Shown here: piece after piece, positions 1 to 9,799 of the stretch | Position numbering within the stretch: position 1 is the stretch's first letter | Layout: each line of letters opens with the position of its first letter | NCBI GenBank assembly: GCA_963970005.1 | Contig: CAXAMN010021396.1 | Location: forward strand, 329,833-393,832 | Length of the DNA: 64,000 bases | Source: Durusdinium trenchii | Lineage: Eukaryota > Sar > Dinophyceae > Suessiales > Symbiodiniaceae | Direction: 5' to 3' | The notes under the pieces: generated by a model | Told to the model about the DNA's origin: nothing | The model's input: the letters and a program-made list of their open reading frames with translations, nothing else | The model's database searches: none | Position numbers and translations under genes: made by a program

Positions 1-778
1 TGGCGAGCTGTTTTTTTTGTTTAAACAGCGCTCCCAGATATGATCTTCATGTCAATAGCAATTCTGTTCGAGGCACTGACTGGGCTTTATACCGATGGGA
101 GTTTCGTAGATCGATAGATAATCAGACTCACTCTCATTTTGAGCCCCTGCCAGCAGCAGCGTAGACTGGAAGCAGAAAGCGCCAAGCCAGCAAAGCAATC
201 CAAAATCGATTCCTGGACCCTGCACGTTTCAGCCGGATTTTTATATATGCTTTCTTTCGCCCCAAGTTGGATGGCAATTTTCTGGAGCCGCACAACGGAT
301 TGCATGATTTTTAAGCCACAAGACCCTGCTTCAGCTGGGAGATCCATCAGAATCAATGTGTCCCGAGGTCACATTTTTTTGGACATGGACCCTGACATCT
401 TTGACCTGCTCTTGGGTTGGCTTCGTGATTGCAAGATCGGACTCTTGGCGGTTGGAACAGTCGAGGCTGTTGGCTACCGACGGAGACATGGCCTTCTGTT
501 CACACAGCGGCCGCGCTACGCATGGCCTTCTGATGTCAGGAAAAGCCGCTTTCGGGCCAAGGGGAGTTGGATTTGTGATATAGATGTTGTTCTGAACATG
601 TGTTGACTTGGGGTCCGCGGTGCACCAACATAAAGATATAGTCTATAGTAAGATATTCACTCAACACAACAAGACCATCCAAGGGGTGTCCCAAATGGAA
701 GCCCACTAATGCAGGATAGTGGATCGTCGCCACCGGGTTGTGGAAGACGAAAACATAGACCAGTCTAACATAGTCTAA
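1..778. other. No gene supported
   Basis: Open frames exist on both strands (for example 139-606 on +), but their translations lack a protein-like composition and no splice context or motif stands out. I see no repeat structure except near the right end. Confidence 0.5.
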
Positions 779-826
779 CCAGTCAAGGCCAGAGGATCTC
801 CACCAGTCAAGGCCAGAGGATCTCCC
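779..826. repeat. 24-bp tandem duplication
   Basis: The block containing CCAGTCAAGGCCAGAGGATC occurs twice head to tail. A shorter echo, AGTCTAACCAGTC, lies just upstream. The copies are nearly identical, so the duplication is recent. It carries no coding signal. Confidence 0.8.
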
Positions 827-837
827 TATTAAAGAAC

Positions 838-870
838 ATGTCTACATCTTGGGGGTATCCCATCACCTGT
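838..870. repeat. Interspersed repeat, family E copy 1
   Basis: The segment around CTTGGGGGTATCCCATCACC aligns over about 30 bp, with a few mismatches, to 58,964-58,995. Both copies are followed by AT-rich sequence containing TATATAGTACT. Two copies are too few to define element ends. Confidence 0.4.
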
Positions 871-960
871 CACAGTCGGTCGATTAGGACGATTTTGGAG
901 ATGTCGGCCTGCAACTGAGCCATCATCCACTGGGTCCAGGGAATGGGATATATGTCCAAA

Positions 961-1132
961 GTATACATTGAATAGTATATATAGTACTTAATATATATAT
1001 ATACTGTATGTATGTATATCACCAAGCGCAACTGATCTCCACGATGAGACGTGGCCAGTCTTGTGCAAGGCCGCTGACCTAAACACGACAAAGATACTGT
1101 ATGTATGTATATATACTATATATATATATATG
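961..1132. repeat. AT-rich microsatellite pair
   Basis: Two (TA)n tracts (about 975-1005 and 1108-1131) are separated by the related motifs ACTGTATGTATGTATAT. Local low complexity produces spurious Tyr/Ile-rich open frames on both strands here. Confidence 0.85.
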
Positions 1133-1170
1133 TTTGTATCACTTGCTCTCCATTTTATTCGTCCTCCCAG

Positions 1171-1290
1171 GCTCCCCGGCGATGCCCAAAGTGCCCCCAG
1201 AGCAGCTGCAAGACTTTCAGGCGTGGCGCCGCGCTGCCGGTTCCCAGGATGCCGAGACCCTTTTCGACTGTCTTTCGAACGCAGTTGGAT
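1171..1290 (+). CDS. Exon-like block, unknown protein
   Basis: It begins right after the acceptor-like sequence TTTATTCGTCCTCCCAG. The frame reads SPAMPKVPPEQLQDFQAWRR and continues AAGSQDAETLFDCLSNAV, an acidic/aliphatic helical composition with G/C-ending codons. The frame stays open to a stop near 1316, but codon quality falls off at about 1290, where the exon probably ends. An internal ATG (1181) could be a start. The product is not recognised. Confidence 0.45.
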
Positions 1291-1299
1291 GCAGTGCTT

Positions 1300-2890
1300 T
1301 TTCTTGCAGATCATAGCCCGTTCCAGTCAGATCATGTTTTTTTTTGTCCAGTCAGACCCTTTGGTAAAGGTATTGCTTTCCCGTCAAAGCGCACACTGCG
1401 GAACAGGCCTAACGTCGCACTAAAAAAAGAACAGAAGACTTTGGTAAAGCGTTTATGTAGAGTTTTGGTCGGACCATGCGAAGAATCCGCCGATGGGCAG
1501 AGTTCTCCTGGTACGATTGGTTGACCGGGCGGAGTTCTCACCCGGTCTCATCGTGACCCTCTAAGACTCGTCGCCAGATGGTCCTTTATTCAGTCCAAAC
1601 GCTCCAAACCCCCGGTTCCCGAACAACCATTCCATCCACTTCAATTGTTAGTGAGATGGGGAGTGGCTTCAGCTGTAGATGATGTCCCTTCAACAAGAGC
1701 ACTCTGTGCCACAAGCGAAACGACCAAGCATCGAACCAGGTGGCGGTGGACTTTTTGGGGCTGCGGTCGTACCTGGATGCTTCTTGGCGACTGCGTTTGG
1801 TGATGATAATGATAATGGAGGAACGCAATACAAAGATCTCATGCGAGCAGAGAAGCTCAACTCATCCACCTGGAAGTCTTCCACGACACAGCGACAGAAA
1901 TGCTGGATGGGACCTATGCCTTTCAACATCCTGGTGGATGAACACGGGCCGGATTTGTGAAAATGAGATCAGCTCGTAGTGGGGTGGAACAATGTGACTA
2001 ACCGCAGCCAGTGAGCCGTCACGACGGGTCGAGGTGGAGGGCTTTGGACGAGATGGATGGGCTTCAGAGCTCTCCAAAGAGGAGACCGGTGAAGACGAGG
2101 TTGGACGAGGTGACGACGAGGTGAACACGTTTTTCACGATCTCTTTTAAGATGCTGAGGGAGTTTTTGTTGTTTGCGATGTGCTCATTGAATGACATCAT
2201 CTGAGATCCATGCTTTTGGGAGTCATGACGGTGTGTGTTACGATGTGCCTTCATCGGATATCGGAGGCGGACATGGGGTGGAGGACGACTTCCCTCTCGG
2301 ATGGGCTTTTTGTTGGCTCTCCCCCACCGTGCCTCACTCATCCTCACTCGTTTGGAGTTGTTGGTGCGCGAAATGAACCCAAACTATATATAAATGAATA
2401 TAGATGTGAGTGAGGTAATGTATGGTAATGTCGACGTAGGATTCATCAACCCCGTCTTCAAGGTCAACAAGGTCAACAAGGTTTGAGATTGGAGGTATTG
2501 GAGACCACATTCTTTAGTAAAGTTTAGTAAAGATGATGACCTGATAATGGATGATGAGATGATGACCTGGACCTGATGTCTGCGGAAGGTGAGGTCCTGG
2601 TCAATCAGGACTGTTTTAGGCCTTGGGACTTTCATGAAACCCAAGAGTCCATCGGACTCTATAGTACGACAGAGCGGGACGAATTCACCTTTTGGGCCCA
2701 TCAACCATGACGTAGCTCACGGTCGGTGTGAGAATTTGTTTAGACCGGATCTTGAGCAGTGCTCTTCTCTTGACAGTATTATGTGTCACTGCAAAATGTT
2801 GAGATCTTGATTCTTTCAGGAACCCCCGAGTCAAAATGAAGGGTTTGTCCATGGTCTTGGGAACCACCTCATCAGTCATTTTTCCCCACA
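1300..2890. other. No confident gene
   Basis: A minus-strand open frame of 161 codons (1862-2347) and several shorter ones are present without splice context or recognisable motifs. I see GAC/GAT-rich low-complexity sequence around 2080-2130 and short ATGATGA repeats near 2530-2575, but no element ends. Confidence 0.4.
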
Positions 2891-2961
2891 TTGACGTGTG
2901 GGGATTTTGTTTTTAGTGTGGTATCCGCTCCTCCTCCCTCCTCCTCCTCCCGCCTCCTCCC

Positions 2962-3366
2962 AACCAATTGTCATCAACCGATTGTCATCAACCAATTGCT
3001 ACCAACCAATTGCCACCCACCAATTGCCACCTACCAATTGTCACCATCCGATTGCTATCAACCGATTGTCATCGACCAATTGCTACCAACCAATTGTCAC
3101 CAACGAATTGCCACCAACCAATTGTCACCCACCAATTTCTACCAACCAATTGTCACCAACCAATTGTCACCAACCAATTGCCACCGACCAATTGCTACCA
3201 ACCAATTGTCATCAACCAATTGTCATCAACCAATTGTTGTCAACCAATTGCCACCCACCAATTGCTACCAACCAATTGTCACCAACCAATTGCTACCAAC
3301 CAATTGCCACCAACTAATTGTCACCAACCAACTGTCATCAACCGACTGTCATCAACCAATTGTCAC
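2962..3366. repeat. 14-bp minisatellite, about 28 copies
   Basis: Head-to-tail 14-bp units of the form AACCAATTGYYAYC, with scattered substitutions (AACCGATTG, CACCAATTT). The unit contains no stop codon in any + frame and is not a multiple of 3. All three frames therefore stay open and cycle through the same 14-residue pattern (for example LPTNCHQPIATNQ). The 311-codon frame over 2891-3826 is explained by this and is not a gene. Confidence 0.95.
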
Positions 3367-3530
3367 TTTCCAGGGGGTCGGATGTACGCCCCGGTGCTGC
3401 CCGGTGCTGCCCTGGTGTTGCTGGGTCTCGTGCTGCTGTGATTTGCGTGGCAGGCACAGTACTTTGATGTTCTCCACGGGGTCGGATGCTGGTGCTTGTG
3501 GGTCGCCGCCGCTGTGCCGCTGTGACTTGC

Positions 3531-3656
3531 CAATTGCCACCAACCAAGTGCCACCAACAGACTTCCACCCACAAACTGCCACCAACCAACTGCCACCAAC
3601 AAACTGCCACCAACGAATTGCCACCAACCAGTTGCCACCTACCGACCACCAATTGT
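3531..3656. repeat. 14-bp minisatellite, diverged second block
   Basis: About nine 14-bp units of the form CAACTGCCACCAAC, clearly related to the array at 2962-3366 but with A/C and G/A changes. The two blocks are separated by about 165 bp of non-repeat, GC-rich sequence rich in CCCGGTGCTG motifs. The arrangement suggests one array interrupted by insertion or decay. Confidence 0.9.
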
Positions 3657-3875
3657 CCGCTCCTGTGTCTGGTGAAGGTGTTAACATGTGGGGTTGTCCG
3701 GTCCGGTCCTATAGTTTTCCGTGGAGCTTGAAAATAAGCAAATCTCTCTTGAGCACACCAGCTATACTGCTATTGATTAGACCAGAGCTGTCCAACAGAA
3801 GCCTCTTAGTGAGCCTCCTTGAGTGAGTCGTCCCCCCCGACCCCATCCGATTCAAGGAGCCTCCGCCTAGAGCCG

Positions 3876-4379
3876 CTACTGGCGCGGCCAGTCCCGAGCG
3901 AAGCTTTCTGAAAGCTGCAGGTGTGCAAAGAAGTGAATGTGGTCACAGACGTTAAACGGAAGAATCTGCATGCAGAACCAGACTCTTGGGCCCCTAGGTC
4001 GTGGTGATTTCAGAAGTTGTCCAAGGTGTGCCAACTTTGAAGAGTCCTGGTGTGACGCGTGTGTGTATGAAGTTGAAAGGCTTGCGTTCCTGTTCATCAA
4101 GTGTAGACATTCAGCAGTGTGACTTGGCACAACCGGACCACGGTCCTCACGGACCTCATCTTTGTTAGCAAGCTGGAGAGAGACACATGTGTGTTTTTCT
4201 TCTGAGACGGTGTCATTTTTAGATTCGATTGGGAAAAAAACAAAACGAATAAGACACCTGAACCAATTGCATTTGCTCTCTGTGCTTACGAAGCAGATCA
4301 CCTCTTCCAGGCCCATCCTCAACATGTGTTGTGTTGTGTCCAGGCGCCTTCCTGGCCCCTTGGCGCGGAGCTGAGACAC
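3876..4379 (-). CDS. Long minus-strand open frame, doubtful
   Basis: 168 codons without a stop on the minus strand. The translation has a mixed composition (VICFVSTESKCNWFRCLIRF near residue 28) and no motif I recognise. In about 128 kb of two-strand sequence an open frame this long is not rare by chance. It opposes the strand of nearly all other candidates. Kept only because of length. Confidence 0.2.
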   Translation of the reverse strand: MSQLRAKGPGRRLDTTQHMLRMGLEEVICFVSTESKCNWFRCLIRFVFFPIESKNDTVSEEKHTCVSLQLANKDEVREDRGPVVPSHTAECLHLMNRNASLSTSYTHASHQDSSKLAHLGQLLKSPRPRGPRVWFCMQILPFNVCDHIHFFAHLQLSESFARDWPRQ

Positions 4380-4739
4380 AGGCGGTCTTTGGAGTTCGTG
4401 CTAGTTGGGCGTGCGATGCAAGTTGTGCGAAAGCTTAATCTTAACAATCAGAAGAACTGGAGATGCTCCTTACAGCACCACAACGTGGCTTCAGCATGCT
4501 TAAGCGAATTGAAGAGACATCACTTGGAATGCTAGGAATGCATAGTTTTTTCATTAGCACTATTTGCATTTGGTTTAGTGGTGTGTTCGTGGTCACCGAG
4601 TAGCAACTGACAACCTGGATTCGATAGATATCAGCTCTCTGGAGGTTGCGGTGTAGATTTTAATCGTGTTCAAAGGCACCCCCAGAGTTTGGATGTGGGC
4701 CGCAAAAAGGTGTGTTTTTTCAAGACCACACACCTAAAC

Positions 4740-4833
4740 CTGACTGGTGCTTAGCAGGGAATGAGGGAATGGATCCAATGGACTCTCTATTGGGGGCTCA
4801 TTCCCTTATTCCCCACTACTAAGCACCAGTCAG
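4740..4833. mobile_element. Fold-back (MITE-like) element, 94 bp
   Basis: Left arm 4740-4771 begins CTGACTGGTGCTTAG, and right arm 4799-4833 ends with its exact reverse complement CTAAGCACCAGTCAG. Inside, GGGAAT repeats pair with ATTCCC repeats with a few mismatches and a 3-bp offset. A loop of about 27 bp remains. There is no coding capacity, and I could not recognise a target-site duplication. Confidence 0.75.
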
Positions 4834-4887
4834 CCGACAAGAATTCCAACATGTCTGCGGTGAGGAGGCGATTTGGACACCGGCCAG

Positions 4888-5058
4888 GCCTCCGAAGTTC
4901 CGGCGCACGTCGCTCCCGCACTCGGCGCTGGCGTCGAGCCGGTGGAGCCGCCAGCAGAGCCTCCGAAGGTGGTGGGATGGCGCCTGAAGCTGCAGGAACT
5001 GGGAAACCGTCGATTGTATGGTGCATGGAGGATAGTTCATGATCAACGAACTCAATAA
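4888..5058 (+). CDS. Exon-like block, Pro/Glu-rich then basic
   Basis: It starts after GGCCAG and reads ASEVPAHVAPALGAGVEPVE, then PPAEPPKVVGWRLKLQELGN, then RRLYGAWRIVHDQ before a TAA at 5056. A disordered Pro/Glu/Val linker followed by a Trp-containing basic helix is typical of real protein. The fold-back element lies only 54 bp upstream, inside the presumed intron. Function unknown. Confidence 0.5.
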   Translation, partial: ASEVPAHVAPALGAGVEPVEPPAEPPKVVGWRLKLQELGNRRLYGAWRIVHDQRTQ

Positions 5059-5092
5059 TTACACTGTATTTCTTTGTATATACTGTTGTTGA

Positions 5093-5389
5093 TTGGCTTG
5101 TCCCTTTGCTAATTCTATGTTTGTGCACCTGTCCAAGCAACATGGAAATGGATGGCGCTGCCCCTTAGGTGACTTCTTCCACGGTGGCTGGATGAAGGGT
5201 GCAATGTGTTTTCTATATGTTTGCGGGTCAAAACCAAGAGAGCTTGGGACCTACCGACGGAGGGCAACCTACATGGTGGACTGGTCGGGCTTCAGGTTGA
5301 ACCACCCGCAGATCATTGTATGTCTACCATGTTGGTACACTGCCTTCCAAAAACCAGCCAACCCACATCCCCGCACCAAGGTTGAATGA
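5093..5389 (+). CDS. Weak open block with MVDWS motif
   Basis: 99 codons. The middle reads ELGTYRRRATYMVDWSGFRL, faintly like the core of a WWE domain (Y-x-V-D-F), but the preceding Trp residues of that fold are not placed convincingly. The segment coding MVDWS shares a 17-bp identical stretch with 29,583-29,599, where the frame also reads MVDWS. It may be a repeat-derived frame rather than a gene. Confidence 0.25.
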   Translation: MACPFANSMFVHLSKQHGNGWRCPLGDFFHGGWMKGAMCFLYVCGSKPRELGTYRRRATYMVDWSGFRLNHPQIIVCLPCWYTAFQKPANPHPRTKVE

Positions 5390-5917
5390 CAAGTGGTGGG
5401 TTCCTACACACCCTTCTCCTTTTTGTGGGTGGAGAATGGCGGGCTATGGCCGATCATCGGAAGAACGACAGGGTTTTTTGGTGTTATTTTTGGATTAGCA
5501 AACGTTCTTGATTCCCCGATGCGATCCCCTCCCAAAAAGTTCCAAGCCGGCCGAATTCTGCCCCGAACGTCTCCACTATCCACTCAGTTATCCACTCATA
5601 TCCACTCCACCACCCTGGGGTCTCCAACCACCACCCCTCCCACGCCCCTCCGCTCGGTCGCTGCAGGTCACGTAAAGGCTCCGACCCCGCAGTGCAGCAC
5701 GAAGAGGCCGTGTGGCGTCTCAAGACGCCTTGGGTTCAGGTCTTTGGGTTCAGGTCTGTTTGCTTTTCATCTCTTCTTGGCATTCTTTTTTTGCAGAAGC
5801 TGTTTTGAATCGCAACAAGACGCTTTCTCCTAGCTCCTAAACAAGGCACCTGTACGGCTAATACACAACGAGTCTTGGTGATCAGCGACGACGCTCGGAC
5901 GCTTCGAATCTCTCCAG

Positions 5918-6050
5918 TTTCGGCGGTTTGGTCCAGGCGACGATCTGCTGCATGCCCGACACGCGAGCGCTGCGCAAGTCCTGTGCCGCGCGCGCCACGC
6001 GCGGTTACCAGAGCGGGACACATCGCTTCGGAGTGCTACTTGGCTGGTAG
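5918..6050 (+). CDS. Exon-like block, unknown protein
   Basis: Follows the acceptor-like CGAATCTCTCCAG. The frame reads FGGLVQATICCMPDTRALRK then SCAARATRGYQ, with strong use of G/C third positions, and stays open to a TAG at 6048. A GTTACC donor at 6003 would end it earlier, at RAT. A second possible acceptor is GGTCCAG at 5936. Not recognised. Confidence 0.45.
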
Positions 6051-6587
6051 GATGTTGGAAGATGTGAGGATTGGGAAGGTAGAGTCTGGTGAAGAACATC
6101 TGGGACCTGAATTCTGAATGGACAGATTGTGAGGTGATTGGATTTCTGTTTTTTGGGGGTAATAAATCGGAATGGGTGCAGACATCATTTGGTTGCCTAG
6201 GTTGACCCTGCCGAACACAAGCAGTTATTGATCGTCGGCATGTGGCTTTTCGTGTCCATACTACATACAGATGCCCGCAACATCCCGCAACAAGAACCAA
6301 ATTTTCTGAAACGGATACTTCCTGAAAACATGAGGGACAATTTTCCTCGATAAACAGGTGGGGAACACTCCACTTCCACGGATTAGTTCTGGGAGTGTAC
6401 TCGTCTCCGAGCATCGGCAAAAGCAATGTTTAACCGTGGGAATGTGACATCAAGTCTTGCGCTGAACACAAAAAGAGCCACCATGAGAGCTGATTTGACA
6501 CCAGTGCCTAATCGCCTATATTGTACCTAAACACCACCTGGTGCCGCCTCGGTCCAGCGTCAAACCGACAACTGTTTCGGCTCCCAG
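6051..6587. other. No gene seen
   Basis: Mixed-composition sequence with stops in all + frames. Minus frames (5830-6426) are open but the reading is not convincing. Probably intron or intergenic. Confidence 0.4.
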
Positions 6588-6690
6588 GAAGCTTCTCCCG
6601 TTGGGCGACCCCACGAGCGGCGGCGAACACCACGAGCGGCGCTGCTTCGTTGGTTTGGTGGCCTCGGCCTGGACCGAAACGGCGGTGGAG
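6588..6690 (+). CDS. Exon-like block with GC donor
   Basis: Preceded by CTGTTTCGGCTCCCAG. In phase 1 it reads KLLPLGDPTSGGEHHERRCF then VGLVASAWTETAVE, and ends GTGGAG|GCTGATC, a GC-type donor of the kind known in dinoflagellates. 103 bp is a usual exon size for the group. The other two frames are also open, but give Arg/Gly-rich translations of poorer quality. Function unknown. Confidence 0.5.
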
Positions 6691-6765
6691 GCTGATCAGA
6701 TGTGATCGGAGTTCGCTCACGGAAATTCAAGACATGACTTCAGTTTTTTGAAAAAATAGGGTACT

Positions 6766-6831
6766 TCAACATCAACATAAACATCAACATAGATCAACAT
6801 CAACATCAACATGCATTTCAACATCAACATA
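6766..6831. repeat. AACATC hexanucleotide satellite
   Basis: About ten imperfect copies of AACATC, interrupted by AACATA and AGATC variants. No coding signal. Confidence 0.85.
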
Positions 6832-7588
6832 GAGATTGGATTACTGAACACTGGATGCCTCGGAACCCAGCGGTAACCCACTCAAAAGACCCCGGTGGGA
6901 CCGGAAGGTCATCGGATGTTTGGATGTCGGCTTTGGCATTGAAGGGCCCAGATCTTAGAACACAGAGCCACAAAGGTGGCCTGGTTCCTCTCAATTTGTT
7001 GCATGACAAATCATGACAAACATTGTGGAAATAGCGCGGTTGAAGATCGTTTTCCTGGCACAGAACTGCTTCGTTTCCATATGATCAGTAGTTTCGCAAC
7101 TGCTTGGATACGATGTGTTGCTCCACTGGACAGTTTGGTTTTCCATCACCTACCAGAGGTCGTATCTCCGAAGTCTACGATGTTTTCATGTTTTTTTTGG
7201 ATGTCCCTCCACCTTCCACCTGCCTCATCCGAATCATTATGTAGGAATATCAATCACCTTCCGCGACCGCAACTGTCCCTCCCAGCAACTGTAAAAAATT
7301 GACCGAACTTGTATACAGGTTGTGAAACGTCGTGAACCGCAATCGTCACATCCCAATGATCCCGGCGTGGGCGACGTTGCGACGCTTAGGATCGTTAATG
7401 GGATCAACGAAGCTGCGCCCTGCGTGAATCTTCCCCACCAGCGATATGCCGCGCAAAGGCTGAAAAATCGTCTTCATCGCATTCGAAGATCCATGAATTT
7501 TTCTCCATGGTTTCCTCTACCCCTGGGTTTCCCCTATGGGTTTCCTCTATTAGGTGTCCTCTGATTTCCTCTATATCTCTTCCTCCAG
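6832..7588. other. No confident gene
   Basis: A + frame at 6976-7302 is open but reads Cys/His/Phe-rich without motif. The remainder holds scattered stops and T-rich tracts. Probably intronic. Confidence 0.4.
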
Positions 7589-7820
7589 CGGATCGGCGGA
7601 TGAAACCATCCGAGTCGGATGGACGTCTCCAGCGGTGGATGAACGGATGGATCGTCCACTCACCAGGACTGGCACCTCCCAAGCCTTGGGCACCAAGTTG
7701 GCACCAAGTGGCACGTGGGCGGTGGCATCGGATGGTAGCACTTGGGCAGCTGGCAGGCGAGAAAACCGGACACCCATAGGGACCCTATGGGATGAGGAGA
7801 ACATTCATTGGGTTCTTTAA
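7589..7820 (+). CDS. Exon-like block, unknown protein
   Basis: Follows the good pyrimidine-rich acceptor ATATCTCTTCCTCCAG and is open to a TAA at 7818. It reads GSADETIRVGWTSPAVDERM, then DRPLTRTGTSQALGTKLAPS, then GTWAVASDGSTWAAGRREN. Alternative acceptors (CGTCTCCAG) lie inside. The direct repeat GGCACCAAGTTGGCACCAAG inside the frame is a local duplication. Not recognised. Confidence 0.4.
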
Positions 7821-7959
7821 AGTTCTTTGCATTCTTTTGCCATATACTGTATAATACTGTATATGTCGTCAGCTGGAACCGATTTCAAGGATCCCACTCT
7901 CGCCAAGGCCGGACGATGACGTGCAATGTGCAATTCCACATTCATGACACATCCACTCA

Positions 7960-8151
7960 GTGAAAATGGGAACCACCGAGCACACGCAGATGGAAGCATC
8001 CGATCCTCCGATCCCTGGGCAGGGAATTGGAGATGCTTCCAGTGAGCTTTGGGGAGGCGGGAGAGTCTTTGCGGCGAGATCGGTGGGTCAGACATGCAGC
8101 CTTTTGGATGGTCTCCCGTTTTCAGAAACTTGTCAGATACCTAAAGGCTGA
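7960..8151 (+). CDS. Exon-like block, unknown protein
   Basis: 64-codon open block reading KMGTTEHTQMEASDPPIPGQ, then GIGDASSELWGGGRVFAARS, then VGQTCSLLDGLPFSETCQIP. An ATG-like start at 7966 (MGTTEH) has A at -3. Gly/Ser/Glu-rich composition is protein-like. It lies 140 bp after the previous block on the same strand, which suggests one gene. No domain recognised. Confidence 0.4.
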   Translation: MKMGTTEHTQMEASDPPIPGQGIGDASSELWGGGRVFAARSVGQTCSLLDGLPFSETCQIPKG

Positions 8152-8528
8152 TGATGGCTTGCTGACCTTTAAACACCCAAGGGGTGGCAACACTCGGACT
8201 AAATAAATGGTGCTGAAGGTACACTTCCCAAGAACAAACATGGAAATGGAAAAGTAGGAAAGCAGTCTATCAAGGGGTCATCTTCGACATATTGTGCGTT
8301 TTTGAGTGTATTTGGAGAACAGTGATGTTGTCTCAGTTCATCAAGAAAGTTGACATGCTTTTTTAAAAAGGATATCGGAAAGCAAAGTGTACCACACTAT
8401 CACTTCCACATGTTAAAACAGGCACCTAACCCTGGGTCACACTCTCAAGGGTTCATATCAAAGGCGGTCATGGAAGTGGGGTTCGACCTTCAGGTAGCCC
8501 AGGAGTAGTGATCAGATGTACCTGGACA

Positions 8529-8568
8529 AGGTTAAGGGCTAGGAGCGGCTAGCAGGTTAAGGGCTAGG
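8529..8568. repeat. 15-bp direct duplication
   Basis: AGGTTAAGGGCTAGG occurs at 8529-8543 and again at 8554-8568, with the self-complementary-looking AGCGGCTAGC between them. Short and non-coding. Confidence 0.8.
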
Positions 8569-8751
8569 TCGTCCACGTTGAGTGTTCCAAGGCCTCAACG
8601 ATGTCTCGCTCTCTTCCATTGCCTACACTCCGACTCACTAACATGGAAATGGGTTCAACCACCTGTTTGGTATTCGCAACATAGTCTTCACAGGGGCCAT
8701 GGGCACCATCCACTTCCATGTGATGTGTTCGTCAGAGTGTACACGTCTCTG

Positions 8752-8904
8752 GTCAAAGGGGGGAATGGCCCGGAGCTCCCTGTAGATGTCGGGATCAGCT
8801 TTGATCAGGGAGATTTGGTGATCTTTGAGCTGGATCTCCCTGCCCGTGGCTTGCGCTCTGCGACTCTAGTAGTGGATGAACGCACCTTTGAGTCTCTTGG
8901 CTGA
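8752..8904 (+). CDS. Beta-strand-rich exon, SPRY-like fragment
   Basis: Reads VKGGNGPELPVDVGISFDQG, DLVIFELDLPARGLRSATLV, VDERTFESLG, then TGA at 8902. The pattern F-D-x-G-D-x-V-x-F-E-L-D-L-x-A-R-x-L resembles the central strands of SPRY/B30.2-type sandwiches (GD-V-x-x-E-x-D followed by R-L-x-F). That is a family resemblance by eye, not an alignment. It could also be another beta-sandwich. The frame upstream of 8750 is less convincing and contains repeat-like sequence. Confidence 0.45.
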   Translation, partial: VKGGNGPELPVDVGISFDQGDLVIFELDLPARGLRSATLVVDERTFESLG

Positions 8905-8906
8905 TC

Positions 8907-9113
8907 GTGAAACCATACGACCGAGCCCCACTGGAAGTCCCAGCGGATCTAGAACCGGTTCGGCTTAGGGTGAGGGCAAGTTGGGTTTCATTTGGATTTC
9001 GCGTTTGTGGCATATTCGGGGCTCTTGAGGTGAACCATTTGAATCTCAATGTGTTTTTTGGTTGCCTTGATCTCTGTGACTTGTGTGCCTCTCCAAAGGC
9101 TACAGGGACCTAA
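8907..9113 (+). CDS. Short open block after SPRY-like exon
   Basis: Starts immediately after the stop of the preceding block in another frame and reads KPYDRAPLEVPADLEPVRLR, VRASWVSFGFRVCGIFGALE. The first 20 residues look like protein and the tail does not. A donor-like GGTGAGGG follows VRL at about 8968. May be a frameshifted continuation of 8752-8904. Confidence 0.3.
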   Translation: MKPYDRAPLEVPADLEPVRLRVRASWVSFGFRVCGIFGALEVNHLNLNVFFGCLDLCDLCASPKATGT

Positions 9114-9639
9114 CATGACCTAACGACATCAATAAGGAATCGGACCTCAGCCTGCCTGTGGAGGACGATCAGAACCTAGGGATTCTACCCCAATGTGCCC
9201 TTGTTTCATCCAAGTCGGCCACCAACCAAGGCAGATAGACACCACAAGACCACATCAGACCAAGGGCCTGAAATGTTCCACAGGATTGGCAGGATTTCAT
9301 GCCAGAATACCCCGTGTTCGCCCCCCCCCCGATTTTGAGTTGGATTAGGGCCACCCGAAATTGTCCCTCCATTCACTTGAAACACCTTTAGCCTTTAGTT
9401 TCGAAAGGAGAAGCTGTCTCCCCTTTTTCTTTCTCCATGTTTCTCCTCTTAGTTTTTCGATTCAGCCAGGCATGTCTTCACTGACCTGCCCGAGACAGTG
9501 CAGCTGGGACTTGAGGGACTTGAGTGCCTTCCTTCGCCTCAGTTGTGTTCCGTGGCCGGCGGAGCTTGCTTGAATTCGCGCCCACAATGGGCTCAGCAAG
9601 AGGACCCTCAGCTCGCTATAGGGCTTTGACTCTCAGAAC

Positions 9640-9793
9640 TAGCGTTTTGGACCCCAAAGATGTAGCAGTTGGTTCGGGTGCATCCGGTGAATCCTTCGAT
9701 CTTGACCCACGAGAGTACCCTGGATGCTACAGGCTACAGCGGGAATCTGAGGTCGACCGATTGCAGGCTGTGTTGCTTAAAGGGGACCCCTAG
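9640..9793 (+). CDS. Exon-like block, acidic
   Basis: Reads VLDPKDVAVGSGASGESFDL, DPREYPGCYRLQRESEVDRL, QAVLLKGDP, then TAG. The frame is open from 9524, but only this part is protein-like. The stretch coding DPKDVAVG has a DNA relative at 57,329-57,358 that also reads PKKHVAVG in frame. This hints at a repeated coding motif or a shared inserted element. Function unknown. Confidence 0.4.
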
Positions 9794-9799
9794 GCTAGT

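Noticed and set aside
2891-3826. 311-codon + open frame as a gene for a repetitive protein
   Set aside because: Fully explained by the stop-free 14-bp minisatellite. All three frames are equally open.
5093-5389. WWE domain
   Set aside because: Only Y-M-V-D-W fits. The conserved upstream Trp/Glu positions are absent and part of the frame is repeat-like.
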